The notes under the pieces were generated by a model that was given only the letters and a program-made list of their open reading frames with translations, made no database searches and had not been told where the DNA came from. DNA of 64,000 bases from Planctomycetota bacterium. GTDB lineage: Bacteria; Planctomycetota; UBA1135; GCA-002748355. A program made the translations under genes and the position numbers. The DNA is taken from assembly GCA_027021385.1 (NCBI GenBank), contig JALUUL010000010.1, positions 1 to 64,000 on the forward strand, written 5' to 3'. The first letter of the stretch is position 1, and each line of letters begins with the position of its first letter. Shown here piece by piece: positions 44,290 through 52,868 of this stretch.

Positions 44290-45597
44290 TCAGGTTCCGG
44301 CCAGGGTGAATTCGATTGCCTGGGAGAGGGCGAGGCCCGAGCCCGCCCCGCAGAGGACGAGCCATTGCGCGCAGAGGGTGAGGCCGCATGCCCTGGGGTC
44401 CGCGGGGAGGGGAAGGGGCTGGCGCACGGATCCCAGGCACTGTCCCTTTCCGCTCAGGGCCCCCGAGAGGATCGCGAGGGGAGGAGGAGCCAGGCTGGGG
44501 AAGAACGGGGCGCAGAGGAAGGGGAGGCGGAGACCCTTGCCGCAGGGTCCGACCCCGAGCAAGAGGATTCCGAAACCGGGTATCGGTCCGTTCTCCACCT
44601 GGAGGCCGAAGGCGGGGTTCCCGAGGGAGGGGATCCCTCCGACCAGGGTCTGGCGGATCCTTCCGCAGAACGGACAGCCCTTACCGGAGCAACCCGAGCC
44701 GGTGTCCCGCCTCTTCCAGCCCGGCAGGACCGCGAGTCCGGTCCAGGTTCCGGCCGATCCTTTCCGGCAGCAACCGAGGCTCTTCCAGACGAGCTTCAAG
44801 GGGTCGAGAAGGAGGACCAAGAGGGTGTCGCTTCCGTCGGTGGCGTAGAGTCGCTTGCTGCAGGCCTCGTAGGCGAGTCCGGTGACCGGTCCCCAGGGGT
44901 TCGCTCCGGTCTGGCAGGTGCCGAGGGCGGACTTGACGGCCTTGCAGGGATTGGAGGCGGGGGCGACGTAGAGGTCCGTGACCCAACCCACGAAGGCGGG
45001 CCTCGAGACCGTGAAGTAGAGGAGGTCCCGGAACTCGTCGTAGGCGAGGCCTCCGGCGAGGGCCCGGGAGTCCCGGAGGGTCAGGGAACAGCCTCCCCGG
45101 GTCGGGACCGGAGGGCAGGAGCGCAGGAACCAGGGACGGATGCCGACGTAGCCGGGCGCGCTCTCGAGGACGTAGAGCAGGCCGCGCCGGTCCGCGATCG
45201 CGAGTCCGCGGAGGGAGGCCTTCGGATTCATCAGGACGGTCTTCGTCGTGCAGATCTTCCGGCATGCCGGCGCGAGCGCCCATTCCTCGATCGCGAGGGA
45301 GTCCGCGATCCAGAGGGAATCGTGGCGGGGGTCGTAGGCGGAGCCGCCCGACCCGCCGGGCTTGAGTCCGGGAAGGACCCCCGAACATCGAAGGGCGGCG
45401 GTCCGGCACCCTCCATCGACATCCTGGATCTGGATGGTCGCCTTGGAGGTCGAGGTCTGTGGCGGCACGAGTCCGAGGATCCTATTGCCCGCGGCAGCTT
45501 GTCCCGAAGCGGAGGGGACCGGGATCAGGATCCCGAACAGGGCGGCCGCGAGGAGGGGCGCGGGCCGGAGGTTTCGACCTGTGCGACAAGGGCGCAT
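44290..45597 (-). CDS. exported cysteine-rich protein, probable beta-propeller
   Basis: This 435-residue protein has a signal peptide (residues about 12-33) and many cysteines spread along the chain, suggesting disulphides. It contains repeated strands of the type GSAYDPRHDSLWIAD, GLAIADRRGLLYVLE, GLAYDEFRDLLYFTV and GLAYEACSKRLYATD, which look like propeller blades. The C-terminal part ends AIEFTLAGT, a tail type common in planctomycete secreted proteins. Function is unknown. A TATCCT hexamer sits 6 nt before the ATG on this strand. Confidence 0.75.
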   Translation of the reverse strand: MRPCRTGRNLRPAPLLAAALFGILIPVPSASGQAAAGNRILGLVPPQTSTSKATIQIQDVDGGCRTAALRCSGVLPGLKPGGSGGSAYDPRHDSLWIADSLAIEEWALAPACRKICTTKTVLMNPKASLRGLAIADRRGLLYVLESAPGYVGIRPWFLRSCPPVPTRGGCSLTLRDSRALAGGLAYDEFRDLLYFTVSRPAFVGWVTDLYVAPASNPCKAVKSALGTCQTGANPWGPVTGLAYEACSKRLYATDGSDTLLVLLLDPLKLVWKSLGCCRKGSAGTWTGLAVLPGWKRRDTGSGCSGKGCPFCGRIRQTLVGGIPSLGNPAFGLQVENGPIPGFGILLLGVGPCGKGLRLPFLCAPFFPSLAPPPLAILSGALSGKGQCLGSVRQPLPLPADPRACGLTLCAQWLVLCGAGSGLALSQAIEFTLAGT

Positions 45598-45603
45598 GCA
45601 TCG

Positions 45604-45609
45604 AGGATA
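45604..45609 (-). promoter_or_regulatory. -10-like hexamer TATCCT, 6 nt before ATG (minus strand)
   Basis: On the minus strand TATCCT ends 6 nt before the ATG at 45597, with no ribosome-binding site between, again fitting a leaderless message. A TATTCT hexamer (45648-45653) on the plus strand serves the divergent CDF gene, 12 nt before its ATG. Confidence 0.4.
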
Positions 45610-45665
45610 CGAGAGGATTCCTGAGGCGTGCAGGGGAGGAGGAAGGGTATTCTTCCGCTCCGATC

Positions 45666-46298
45666 ATGGCCGGTTGTTGCGGAGACTGCGGAGGAGCGGG
45701 GCTGGACCCCCGGGAGGAACGCCAGCGCAGGACCCTGTGGTGGGTTCTCGGGATCAATTCCGTCATGTTCGTCGTGATCGCCGCCGCGGCCCTGATTGCG
45801 GGGTCCAACGCCCTGCTCTCCGACAGCCTGGACGACCTCGGGGATTCCCTGACCTACGCCATCAGCCTCTGGGCCGTCGGAAAGAGCGGCGGGGCTAAGG
45901 CCCGGGTCGCCCTGTTCAAGGGGCTCCTGATCCTCGCGGCCGCCCTCTTCGTCCTCGGGCGCTGCCTGTTCTTCCTCCTCGATCCGAGAGTTCCGGTCTT
46001 CGAGACGATGGGGGCCTTCGCCCTCCTCGCCCTGGCCGCGAACCTCGTCTGCCTCGCCCTTCTCTACCGGCACCGCAACGAGGACCTGAACATGTCCTCG
46101 GTCTTCGAATGCTCGAGGAACGACATCGCGGTCAACCTCTCGGTCTTCGCGGCGGCCTTCGGGGTCTGGGCGACCGGGAGCGCCTGGCCGGACCTCGTCA
46201 TCGCCCTCGGCCTGGTCGTCCTCCTCCTCAGGTCCTCGGGCCGCGTCCTCCTCGCCTCCTTCCGTGGAATCCGGAAAGCGGGAGAAGGTTCCCTGTAG
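45666..46298 (+). CDS. cation diffusion facilitator-like transporter
   Basis: This 210-residue protein has a Cys-rich N-terminus (CCGDCGG) and six membrane helices. The DSLDDLGD segment (53-60) in helix 2 holds the metal-binding Asp residues of CDF transporters, paired with SRNDIAVN (Asp153) in helix 5. It lacks the cytoplasmic C-terminal domain found in longer CDF members. It exports a divalent metal such as Zn2+ or Co2+; the metal is not predictable. An upstream in-frame extension is possible but has no membrane features. Confidence 0.87.
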   Translation: MAGCCGDCGGAGLDPREERQRRTLWWVLGINSVMFVVIAAAALIAGSNALLSDSLDDLGDSLTYAISLWAVGKSGGAKARVALFKGLLILAAALFVLGRCLFFLLDPRVPVFETMGAFALLALAANLVCLALLYRHRNEDLNMSSVFECSRNDIAVNLSVFAAAFGVWATGSAWPDLVIALGLVVLLLRSSGRVLLASFRGIRKAGEGSL

Positions 46299-46387
46299 AG
46301 CCTCTCCCGGAGCCGGGGCATCATGGAGTGTCATCGGCCGGCGGGAGGGTTTCCCGCGGGATCGGCCGGAGGAGGACGGAGCATTCG

Positions 46388-48028
46388 ATGAAGGCCTCGG
46401 ACCTGTTCGTCCGCTGCCTGGAGGAGGAAGGCGTCGAGTACGTCTTCGGCATCCCCGGCGAGGAGAACCTCGACCTCCTCGAATCCCTCCGAAAGTCGAG
46501 GATCCGACTGATCCTGACGAGGCACGAGCAGGCTGCTGGATTCATGGCTGCGACCTACGGGAGGCTGACCGGGAAGGCCGGAGTCTGCCTTTCGACCCTG
46601 GGGCCGGGTGCGACGAACCTCGTGACCGCGGCCGCCTACGCCCAACTCGGCGGAATGCCGATGCTGATGATCACCGGTCAGAAACCGGTCAAGCGTTCCA
46701 AGCAGGGCCGGTTCCAGATCGTGGACATCGTCGACATGATGGCGCCGCTCACGAAGTACACCCGGCAGCTCGTCAGCGGCGATACGATCCCCTCGAGGGT
46801 CCGGGAAGCCTTCCGGTTGGCGGAGGAGGAGCGTCCGGGCGCCGCGCATCTCGAACTCCCCGAGGACGTCGCGGCGGAGGAGAGTTCCGAGGCCCCGATT
46901 CCGGCGAGCCTTTCGAGACGTCCGCTGGCCGAGGACAAGTCGATCGTCGCCGCCGTCGAGCGGATCGAGAGGGCGCGCCGGCCCCTCCTCCTGATCGGCG
47001 CCGGCGCCAACCGGAAGCTCACGAGCCGCATGCTCCGCGACTTCGTCGACCGGCAAGGGATCCCCTTCGTGACGACGCAGATGGGGAAGGGCGTCGTCGG
47101 CGACGATCATCCCCTCTGTCTCGGGAATGCGGCCCTCTCGGACGGGGATTTCGTGCACCGCGCGATCGAGGCCGCGGACCTGATCCTCAACGTCGGGCAC
47201 GATGTCGTCGAGAAGCCCCCGTTCTTCATGCACCGGGGAGGGCGGCAGGTCATCCACGTCAATTTCAGCTCGGCCTCGGTGGATCCCGTCTATTTCCCGC
47301 AGGTCGAGGTCGTCGGAGACATCGCGAACAGCATCTGGAGGATCGGGCGAAGGCTCGTCCCCCGGGAATCCAGGGTCGACGAGTTCTTCATGAAGGTGCG
47401 GGACGCGGTCCAGGCGGACATCGAATCGGGAGCGGGGATCGAGGGATTCCCGGTCGATCCGAGGCGCCTCGTCGCGGAGGTTCGTTCGGTCCTGCCCGAC
47501 GACGGGATCCTCGCGCTCGACAACGGGATGTACAAGATCTGGTTTGCGCGCAACTATCCGGCCCGCGCGCCGAACACCGTGCTTCTGGACAACGCCCTCG
47601 CGACGATGGGGGCGGGGTTGCCCTCGGCCATGGCCGCGAGCCTGCTCCATCCGGACCGGCGGGTCCTAGCCGTCTGCGGGGATGGAGGATTCATGATGAA
47701 CTCCCAGGAGTTGGAGACGGCCGTACGCCTGAGGATGAACCTCGTCGTCCTCGTCCTGGACGACGCTTCCTACGGAATGATCCGCTGGAAGCAGGCGAGC
47801 CTGGGTTTCGAAGATTACGGTCTCGAGTTCGGGAATCCGGATTTTCCGGCCTATGCCGAGAGCTACGGCGCCCACGGGCATCGTATCGGGTCCGTCGGGG
47901 AGATCGCTCCGGTCCTGGATCGAGCCTTCTACGAGGGCGGCGTCCACCTGGTCGATCTTCCGGTCGACTATTCGGCGAACGACCGGGTCCTGAATCAGGA
48001 GATCGTCGAAGCGAGCGAAGCGCTCTGA
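46388..48028 (+). CDS. acetolactate synthase large-subunit-type ThDP enzyme
   Basis: This 546-residue protein has the catalytic Glu47 (TRHEQAAGF), the STLGPGATN loop, a central FAD/domain-2 region and the ThDP-binding GDGG at 431-434. The metal-ligand segment reads LDDASYGMIRWKQ, with Asp458 where Asn is usual. It resembles catabolic (AlsS-like) acetolactate synthases: pyruvate to 2-acetolactate. No regulatory subunit (IlvN) or acetolactate decarboxylase is next to it; an aldehyde dehydrogenase follows after 16 bp. GGAGGACGGAG precedes the ATG. Confidence 0.9.
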   Translation: MKASDLFVRCLEEEGVEYVFGIPGEENLDLLESLRKSRIRLILTRHEQAAGFMAATYGRLTGKAGVCLSTLGPGATNLVTAAAYAQLGGMPMLMITGQKPVKRSKQGRFQIVDIVDMMAPLTKYTRQLVSGDTIPSRVREAFRLAEEERPGAAHLELPEDVAAEESSEAPIPASLSRRPLAEDKSIVAAVERIERARRPLLLIGAGANRKLTSRMLRDFVDRQGIPFVTTQMGKGVVGDDHPLCLGNAALSDGDFVHRAIEAADLILNVGHDVVEKPPFFMHRGGRQVIHVNFSSASVDPVYFPQVEVVGDIANSIWRIGRRLVPRESRVDEFFMKVRDAVQADIESGAGIEGFPVDPRRLVAEVRSVLPDDGILALDNGMYKIWFARNYPARAPNTVLLDNALATMGAGLPSAMAASLLHPDRRVLAVCGDGGFMMNSQELETAVRLRMNLVVLVLDDASYGMIRWKQASLGFEDYGLEFGNPDFPAYAESYGAHGHRIGSVGEIAPVLDRAFYEGGVHLVDLPVDYSANDRVLNQEIVEASEAL

Positions 48029-48044
48029 AGCGCGAGGAGGAATC

Positions 48045-49472
48045 TTGTTGCGGGAGACCTACCCCTTCTACCTGGCGAACCGTCCCGAGGCTCCGAATTT
48101 CGACCTCGAGGTCCATGACAAGTTCCGCGGCGGGGTCGCGGCGAAGGTCGCGATGGCGGACGGGACGGCGATCGAGCGGGCCATCGCCGCGGCCCGTGAG
48201 GCGGCGCCGGCGATGCGGGAGATGGCCGCCTACGAACGATCCGAGGTCCTGCGGCGCTGCGTGGCGAGCTTCGAGGAACGCCGGGACGAACTCGCGGAGA
48301 GCCTCTGCATCGAGGCGGGGAAGCCGATCCGGGACGCGCGGGGGGAAGTCGGTCGTCTGATCGACACCTTCAGGGTCGCCTCGGAGGAAGCGACCCGGAT
48401 CTATGGAGAGGTCCTGCCGATGGACGTCACCGCGAGGGCCCGCGGCTATTCGGGTTTCTGGAAGCGGGTTCCGATCGGTCCCTGCTCGTTCATCTCCCCG
48501 TTCAACTTCCCGCTGAATCTCGCCGCCCACAAGATCGCCCCGGCGATCGCCGCGGGCTGTCCCTTCGTGCTCAAGCCCGCGAGCCTGACGCCGATCGGAG
48601 CCCTCCTGATCGCGGAGGTCCTCTCCGAGACGGGTCTTCCCGAGGGGGCGTTCTCGATCCTCCCCTGCAGGCGGGACGGCGCCGATCTCTTCACGACCGA
48701 CGACAGGCTGAAGCTCCTGAGCTTCACCGGGTCCCCGGAGGTCGGATGGGCCTTGAAGGCGAAGGCGGGGAAGAAGAAGGTCGTCCTCGAACTCGGGGGC
48801 AACGCCGCCTGCATCGTCGACGAGGACGCGGACCTCGAGGACGCCGCGGCCCGGATCCTGATCGGAGCCTTCTACCAATCGGGGCAGAGTTGCATCGGAG
48901 TCCAGAGGATCCTCGTCCACGCCTCGATCTACAAAAGTTTCCGGGACAGGCTCGTCGAGAAGACCCGCGCTCTCCGGATGGGAGATCCCCTCGAGGAGGA
49001 CACCTTCATCGGTCCGATCATCTCCGAGAAGGAAGCGCGCCGCCTCGAGGAATGGGTCCGCGAGGCGGAGGAGGCCGGAGGCAGGGTCCTCTGCGGAGGG
49101 CGGCGCGAGGGGGTGATGATGGAGGCCACGCTTCTCGAGGACGTCCCCCGGAACGTTCGCCTCGTGTGCAAGGAGGCCTTCGGACCGGTCGCCGTCCTGA
49201 GTTCCTTCGAGGATTTCGACGCCGCGCTGGCCGAGGTCGACGATTCGGAGTTCGGGCTCCAGGCGGGGATCTTCACGAGGGATCTCTACAAGGCTCAGAG
49301 GGCCTGGGACCGCCTGGAGGTCGGCGGGGTCGTCATCGGCGACGTTCCTTCCTGGCGGGTCGACCACATGCCTTACGGGGGGGTCAAGGACAGCGGTCTC
49401 GGGCGGGAGGGAATCCGATGGGCGATCGAGGACATGACCGAGATCCGCCTGCTCGTGATCCGGACGCCCTGA
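48045..49472 (+). CDS. NAD(P)-dependent aldehyde dehydrogenase
   Basis: This 475-residue protein has a TTG start supported by GAGGAGG at 48034-48040 (a second TTG follows at once). It has Asn154 (SPFNFPLN), Glu249 (LELGGN) and the nucleophile Cys283 (QSCIGVQRI), the standard catalytic residues of ALDH. It sits directly after acetolactate synthase and is probably co-transcribed, so the two may act in one pathway. The aldehyde is not known; lactaldehyde or succinate-semialdehyde type enzymes are nearest in appearance. Confidence 0.92.
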   Translation: MLRETYPFYLANRPEAPNFDLEVHDKFRGGVAAKVAMADGTAIERAIAAAREAAPAMREMAAYERSEVLRRCVASFEERRDELAESLCIEAGKPIRDARGEVGRLIDTFRVASEEATRIYGEVLPMDVTARARGYSGFWKRVPIGPCSFISPFNFPLNLAAHKIAPAIAAGCPFVLKPASLTPIGALLIAEVLSETGLPEGAFSILPCRRDGADLFTTDDRLKLLSFTGSPEVGWALKAKAGKKKVVLELGGNAACIVDEDADLEDAAARILIGAFYQSGQSCIGVQRILVHASIYKSFRDRLVEKTRALRMGDPLEEDTFIGPIISEKEARRLEEWVREAEEAGGRVLCGGRREGVMMEATLLEDVPRNVRLVCKEAFGPVAVLSSFEDFDAALAEVDDSEFGLQAGIFTRDLYKAQRAWDRLEVGGVVIGDVPSWRVDHMPYGGVKDSGLGREGIRWAIEDMTEIRLLVIRTP

Positions 49473-49490
49473 ACATCCAGCCCTTGGGCT

Positions 49491-49621
49491 CGGCCGCGCC
49501 CGCGGGGTCCGGACCTCCGATGCGAGGGGGGGGACGGCCCGCTCTCCGCCTCGCGGGATTCCATTGTCGATGCTCGAGGGGAGACGCCCGCTGCCGGGAA
49601 CGGCCCGGCCGCGCCCGCGGG
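49491..49621. repeat. 16-bp direct repeat flanking intergenic region
   Basis: CGGCCGCGCCCGCGGG occurs at 49491-49506 and again at 49606-49621, both between the aldehyde dehydrogenase and the channel gene. Each copy contains the palindrome CCCGCGGG. It could be a pair of regulator sites, but chance is possible in GC-rich DNA. Confidence 0.4.
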
Positions 49622-49638
49622 CGGAAAGGGAAGAGGGG

Positions 49639-50433
49639 ATGGAACAGGCGGTCACGGAAAGAAGCGTGCTCCGGAACCTCCGGAGAATCGTCGAGGAGAC
49701 GACCACATGGGGGGGAAGGCTTTTCGACCTGATCGTGCAAGGCATGATCCTGCTTTCCCTGATCTCGTTCAGTATCGAGACCCTGCCCGATCTCCGGCCC
49801 GAGGTCACGTGGACCCTCCGGGAGATCGAGGCCGTCTTCGTCGCCTTCTTCACGGCCGAGTACGTCCTGCGGATCCTCGTCGCGGAACGTCCGCTCCGTT
49901 ACGTGTTCAGCTTCTTCGGGATCGTGGACCTCCTTTCGATCCTTCCGTTCTACTTGACGGCCCGATTCGATCTCGTCGCCCTCCGGACCCTCCGTCTGCT
50001 CCGAGTCTTCCGCGCCTTGAAATTCTTCCGCTACCACCGTGCGTTCGAGCGGTATGTGCGCGCCTACCATCTCGTGCAGGCCGAACTCTTCCTGTTTTTC
50101 ACGTGGATCCTGGTGCTGCTTTTCCTCACAGCCGTGGGCATCTACCATTTCGAGCATCCCGTCCAACCCGAGGCTTTCAAATCCATCTTCCACAGCCTGT
50201 GGTGGGCGGTCTCCGCCTTGACGACCCTGAGCTACGGCGAGATCTATCCGGTGACGGCAGGGGGCAGGATCTTCACGTTCTTCGTGCTCTGTTTCGGGCT
50301 TGCGGTCGTCGCGATCCCGAGCGGGCTGATTGCCTCCGCGCTCAGCGAAGTGCGCCGTCTCGAACGGGAGGAGGCCTCGAGGGGGACGGGAGCGCCATCC
50401 TCCGGTTCCGGAGAGTCCTGCGGTCCATCTTGA
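49639..50433 (+). CDS. voltage-gated-type ion channel (Kv fold) with atypical filter
   Basis: This 264-residue protein has six helices. Helix S4 (about 113-133, LRTLRLLRVFRALKFFRYHR) has a positive residue at every third position, as in voltage sensors, and a pore helix follows at about 185-196. The filter region reads TTLSYGE (195-201), where K+ channels have TTVGYGD, so the first filter glycine is Ser198. A final helix and a charged C-terminus follow. It is likely an inner-membrane potassium or other cation channel, with selectivity uncertain. The start at 49639 follows GAAGAGGGG. Confidence 0.85.
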   Translation: MEQAVTERSVLRNLRRIVEETTTWGGRLFDLIVQGMILLSLISFSIETLPDLRPEVTWTLREIEAVFVAFFTAEYVLRILVAERPLRYVFSFFGIVDLLSILPFYLTARFDLVALRTLRLLRVFRALKFFRYHRAFERYVRAYHLVQAELFLFFTWILVLLFLTAVGIYHFEHPVQPEAFKSIFHSLWWAVSALTTLSYGEIYPVTAGGRIFTFFVLCFGLAVVAIPSGLIASALSEVRRLEREEASRGTGAPSSGSGESCGPS

Positions 50434-50443
50434 AAGGCGCGCC

Positions 50444-51259
50444 ATGGCCTTCCGCTCCCCCCGTCCGGGCTTCCTTCCTCCCGCCCTCGGTTTCCTTTTC
50501 TTCCTGGGCTGCGCCGGATCCCCGCTTCCCCGCTCGGAGGCCGGGGTGGACGGAATCCCCGTGGCGGGGTATCGGCTCGTCTTCGCGGACGAGTTCGATG
50601 GAGAGGGTCTGGATCCGAACCGGTGGCGGAACCATCTCCCGGGCCTCCGGAGATCGGCCGTCAACGTGGCGGAAGCGGTCCAGACGGATGGAAAGGGGCA
50701 CCTGGTCCTGACGACCTTCTTTCGGAACGGAACCTTCTTCACCGGGATGATCTCGACCCGGGGGCTCTTCGAGCGGGCCTTCGGCTACTACGAATGCCGC
50801 GTCCGACTGCAGAGGCGGATCGGGCACTGGTCGGCGTTCTGGTTGCAGACCCCCACGATGGGGAATCCTCTTGGAGACCCGGGCAGGGCGGGGGCGGAGA
50901 TCGACGTCTTCGAATACCTGCGGCGGGAGGGGAACCGAGTGCACCACACCCTTCACTGGGACGGCTACGGAGCGAGCCATCGGTCCGAGGGGAAGCTCGT
51001 CACCGTGCCGGGGCTGTCCGAGGGCTGGCATCGCTTCGGTCTCCTCTGGACCGAGGACCGCTATGTCTTCTACGTGGACGGCGAGGCGACCTGGCAGTCG
51101 CGGAACGGGGTCTCCAGGCGTCCTCAATACATGATCCTCTCCCTCGAGGTGGGTCCCTGGGCCGGCCGGGCGCGGCGGGGGGACTTCCCGGACTCGCTGC
51201 TCGTCGACTACGTCCGGGTCTACGCTCCCGGGAACCCGAACGACCCCCCGCTTCCCTGA
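50444..51259 (+). CDS. GH16-family glycoside hydrolase lipoprotein
   Basis: This 271-residue lipoprotein has a signal ending LFFLGC (Cys23). Its catalytic motif EIDVFE has nucleophile Glu152, Asp154 and acid/base Glu157, which define GH16 (laminarinase/agarase/carrageenase clan B). A jelly-roll body ends with SLLVDYVRVY. It cleaves beta-1,3- or beta-1,4-linked polysaccharides in the periplasm or at the cell surface; the substrate is unknown. Gap of 10 bp from the channel gene. Confidence 0.9.
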   Translation: MAFRSPRPGFLPPALGFLFFLGCAGSPLPRSEAGVDGIPVAGYRLVFADEFDGEGLDPNRWRNHLPGLRRSAVNVAEAVQTDGKGHLVLTTFFRNGTFFTGMISTRGLFERAFGYYECRVRLQRRIGHWSAFWLQTPTMGNPLGDPGRAGAEIDVFEYLRREGNRVHHTLHWDGYGASHRSEGKLVTVPGLSEGWHRFGLLWTEDRYVFYVDGEATWQSRNGVSRRPQYMILSLEVGPWAGRARRGDFPDSLLVDYVRVYAPGNPNDPPLP

Positions 51260-51305
51260 GGGCCGCGGAAGGAGGATCCTGGGGATCCCGGGGGCGGGGA
51301 GCGTT

Positions 51306-52859
51306 ATGCTTCCCGGATTCGTCGCTTACGGTCCGCCGGAGGTGAACCTGATTTCCGCCTGGATCCTCCCGTCCTCTTCCGCCGTTCCTCCCCTTCCTCC
51401 GGCCGCCGGTGAACCCTCCGCCCTCGTGGACTTCCTGTCGAAGGCCGCGGACATCGCCTGGGGGCTCCCCTTCATCCTGATGCTCGCTGGGGTCGGTCTG
51501 TACTTCACGCTGCGGCTCGGCTTCCTCCAGTTCCGGAAGATGGGGCACGCGGTGGCGATCGGGAGGGGGAAGTACGACGAGCCCGACGCCCCGGGGGAGG
51601 TCACGCACTTCCAGGCCCTCTGCGCGGCCCTGTCGGCGACGGTCGGCGTCGGGAACATCGGGGGGGTCGGAACGGCGATCTGGTACGGGGGGCCGGGGGC
51701 GGCTATCTGGATGGCCTTGTTCGGGGTCCTCGGGATGATGACGAAGTTCGCGACCTGCACGCTGTCGGTGCGCTTCCGGGTCACGGACTCCGAGGGGCAC
51801 ATCCTCGGGGGGCCAATGGAGTCGATCGCCCGGGGGCTCGGTTCCCGGTTCCGGTGGATCGCGGTCGTTTTCGCCGTATGCGCGGTCATCGCCTCCTTCG
51901 GCGGGGGGAACATGGTGCAGGCCAACCAGATGGCCGGGGCCTTCGCCGACGAGTTCGGGAAATCGCTCCCTGCGGCCCTGTCGGAGGGCTTCGAGATGCT
52001 GCCCGGACAGGAGACGAATGCGTTGCGCTTGATCCTGGGCCTCGTCCTCGCGGTCCTCGTCGGCGCGGTCATCATCGGCGGGATCAAAAGGATCGGGAAG
52101 GTCGCCGGGGTCCTCGTTCCGGTCATGGCGGTCTTCTACGTCGGCGGAGCCTTGACGGTCATCTTCGTGCACATCTCCGAGGTGCCGGGGATGATCGGGG
52201 AGATGTTTGCGCTTGCCTTCGGGGGGGACGTCTCGCGGAAGGCGGCCGGGGGGGCCATCGGGATGACCGTGCTCCAGGCCCTGACCTGGGGGGCGAAGCG
52301 CGCCGTCTTCTCGAACGAGGCGGGGCTCGGATCCGCCCCGATCGCGCACGCCGCCGCGAAGACGGCCGAACCGGTCCGCGAGGGGCTGATCGCGATGCTC
52401 GGTCCCTTCATCGACACCGTCGTCATCTGCATGATGACGGCCCTCGTGATCTGCCTGACCGGGGTATGGGAGACCTTCCCCGACGGCGACCAGGGGGCCG
52501 TGTTGACGAAGGCCGCCTTCCAGGCGGGCCTCCCGGAGGGATACGGCTGGATCGGTCGCTACACGGTCTCGATCGGATTGATCCTCTTCGCGCTTTCGAC
52601 GGCGATCTCGTGGTCCTACTACGGAGACCGCTGCATCTCCTATCTCTTCGGAGCGCGGGCCGTCATGCCCTATCGCTTCGTCTACGTCCTGGTCCTCTTC
52701 CTCGGAGCGAACGTCAAGGGCGAGATCGTCTGGAAGTTCTCGGACGTCGCCAACGCAGCGATGGCCTTCTGGAACATCATCGGGACCCTCGGACTGGCGG
52801 GGGTCGTCGTCGCCCTGTCCCGGGACTATTTCTCCAGGTCCCAGGAACCCCTCAGATAG
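51306..52859 (+). CDS. alanine/glycine:cation symporter (AGCS) family transporter
   Basis: This 517-residue protein has about 11 membrane helices. It has the AGCS features ALSATVGVGNIGGV near 102-115, GGGNMVQANQMA near 197-208 and SNEAGLGSAPIAHA near 337-350. It imports alanine or glycine with Na+. The ATG at 51306 lies inside TATGCT, which resembles the -10 boxes in this window, so a downstream start such as GTG 51342 or CTG 51348 (after CCGGAGG) is possible. Residues 1-40 are non-conserved. A membrane protein and an ExbD-like lipoprotein follow with tight spacing. Confidence 0.9.
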   Translation: MLPGFVAYGPPEVNLISAWILPSSSAVPPLPPAAGEPSALVDFLSKAADIAWGLPFILMLAGVGLYFTLRLGFLQFRKMGHAVAIGRGKYDEPDAPGEVTHFQALCAALSATVGVGNIGGVGTAIWYGGPGAAIWMALFGVLGMMTKFATCTLSVRFRVTDSEGHILGGPMESIARGLGSRFRWIAVVFAVCAVIASFGGGNMVQANQMAGAFADEFGKSLPAALSEGFEMLPGQETNALRLILGLVLAVLVGAVIIGGIKRIGKVAGVLVPVMAVFYVGGALTVIFVHISEVPGMIGEMFALAFGGDVSRKAAGGAIGMTVLQALTWGAKRAVFSNEAGLGSAPIAHAAAKTAEPVREGLIAMLGPFIDTVVICMMTALVICLTGVWETFPDGDQGAVLTKAAFQAGLPEGYGWIGRYTVSIGLILFALSTAISWSYYGDRCISYLFGARAVMPYRFVYVLVLFLGANVKGEIVWKFSDVANAAMAFWNIIGTLGLAGVVVALSRDYFSRSQEPLR

Positions 52860-52868
52860 GCGGTCGGC

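Noticed and set aside
45459-45665. N-terminal extension of the CDF transporter
   Set aside because: The upstream residues are basic and low-complexity and overlap the divergent gene; the MAGCCGDCGG start fits the family.
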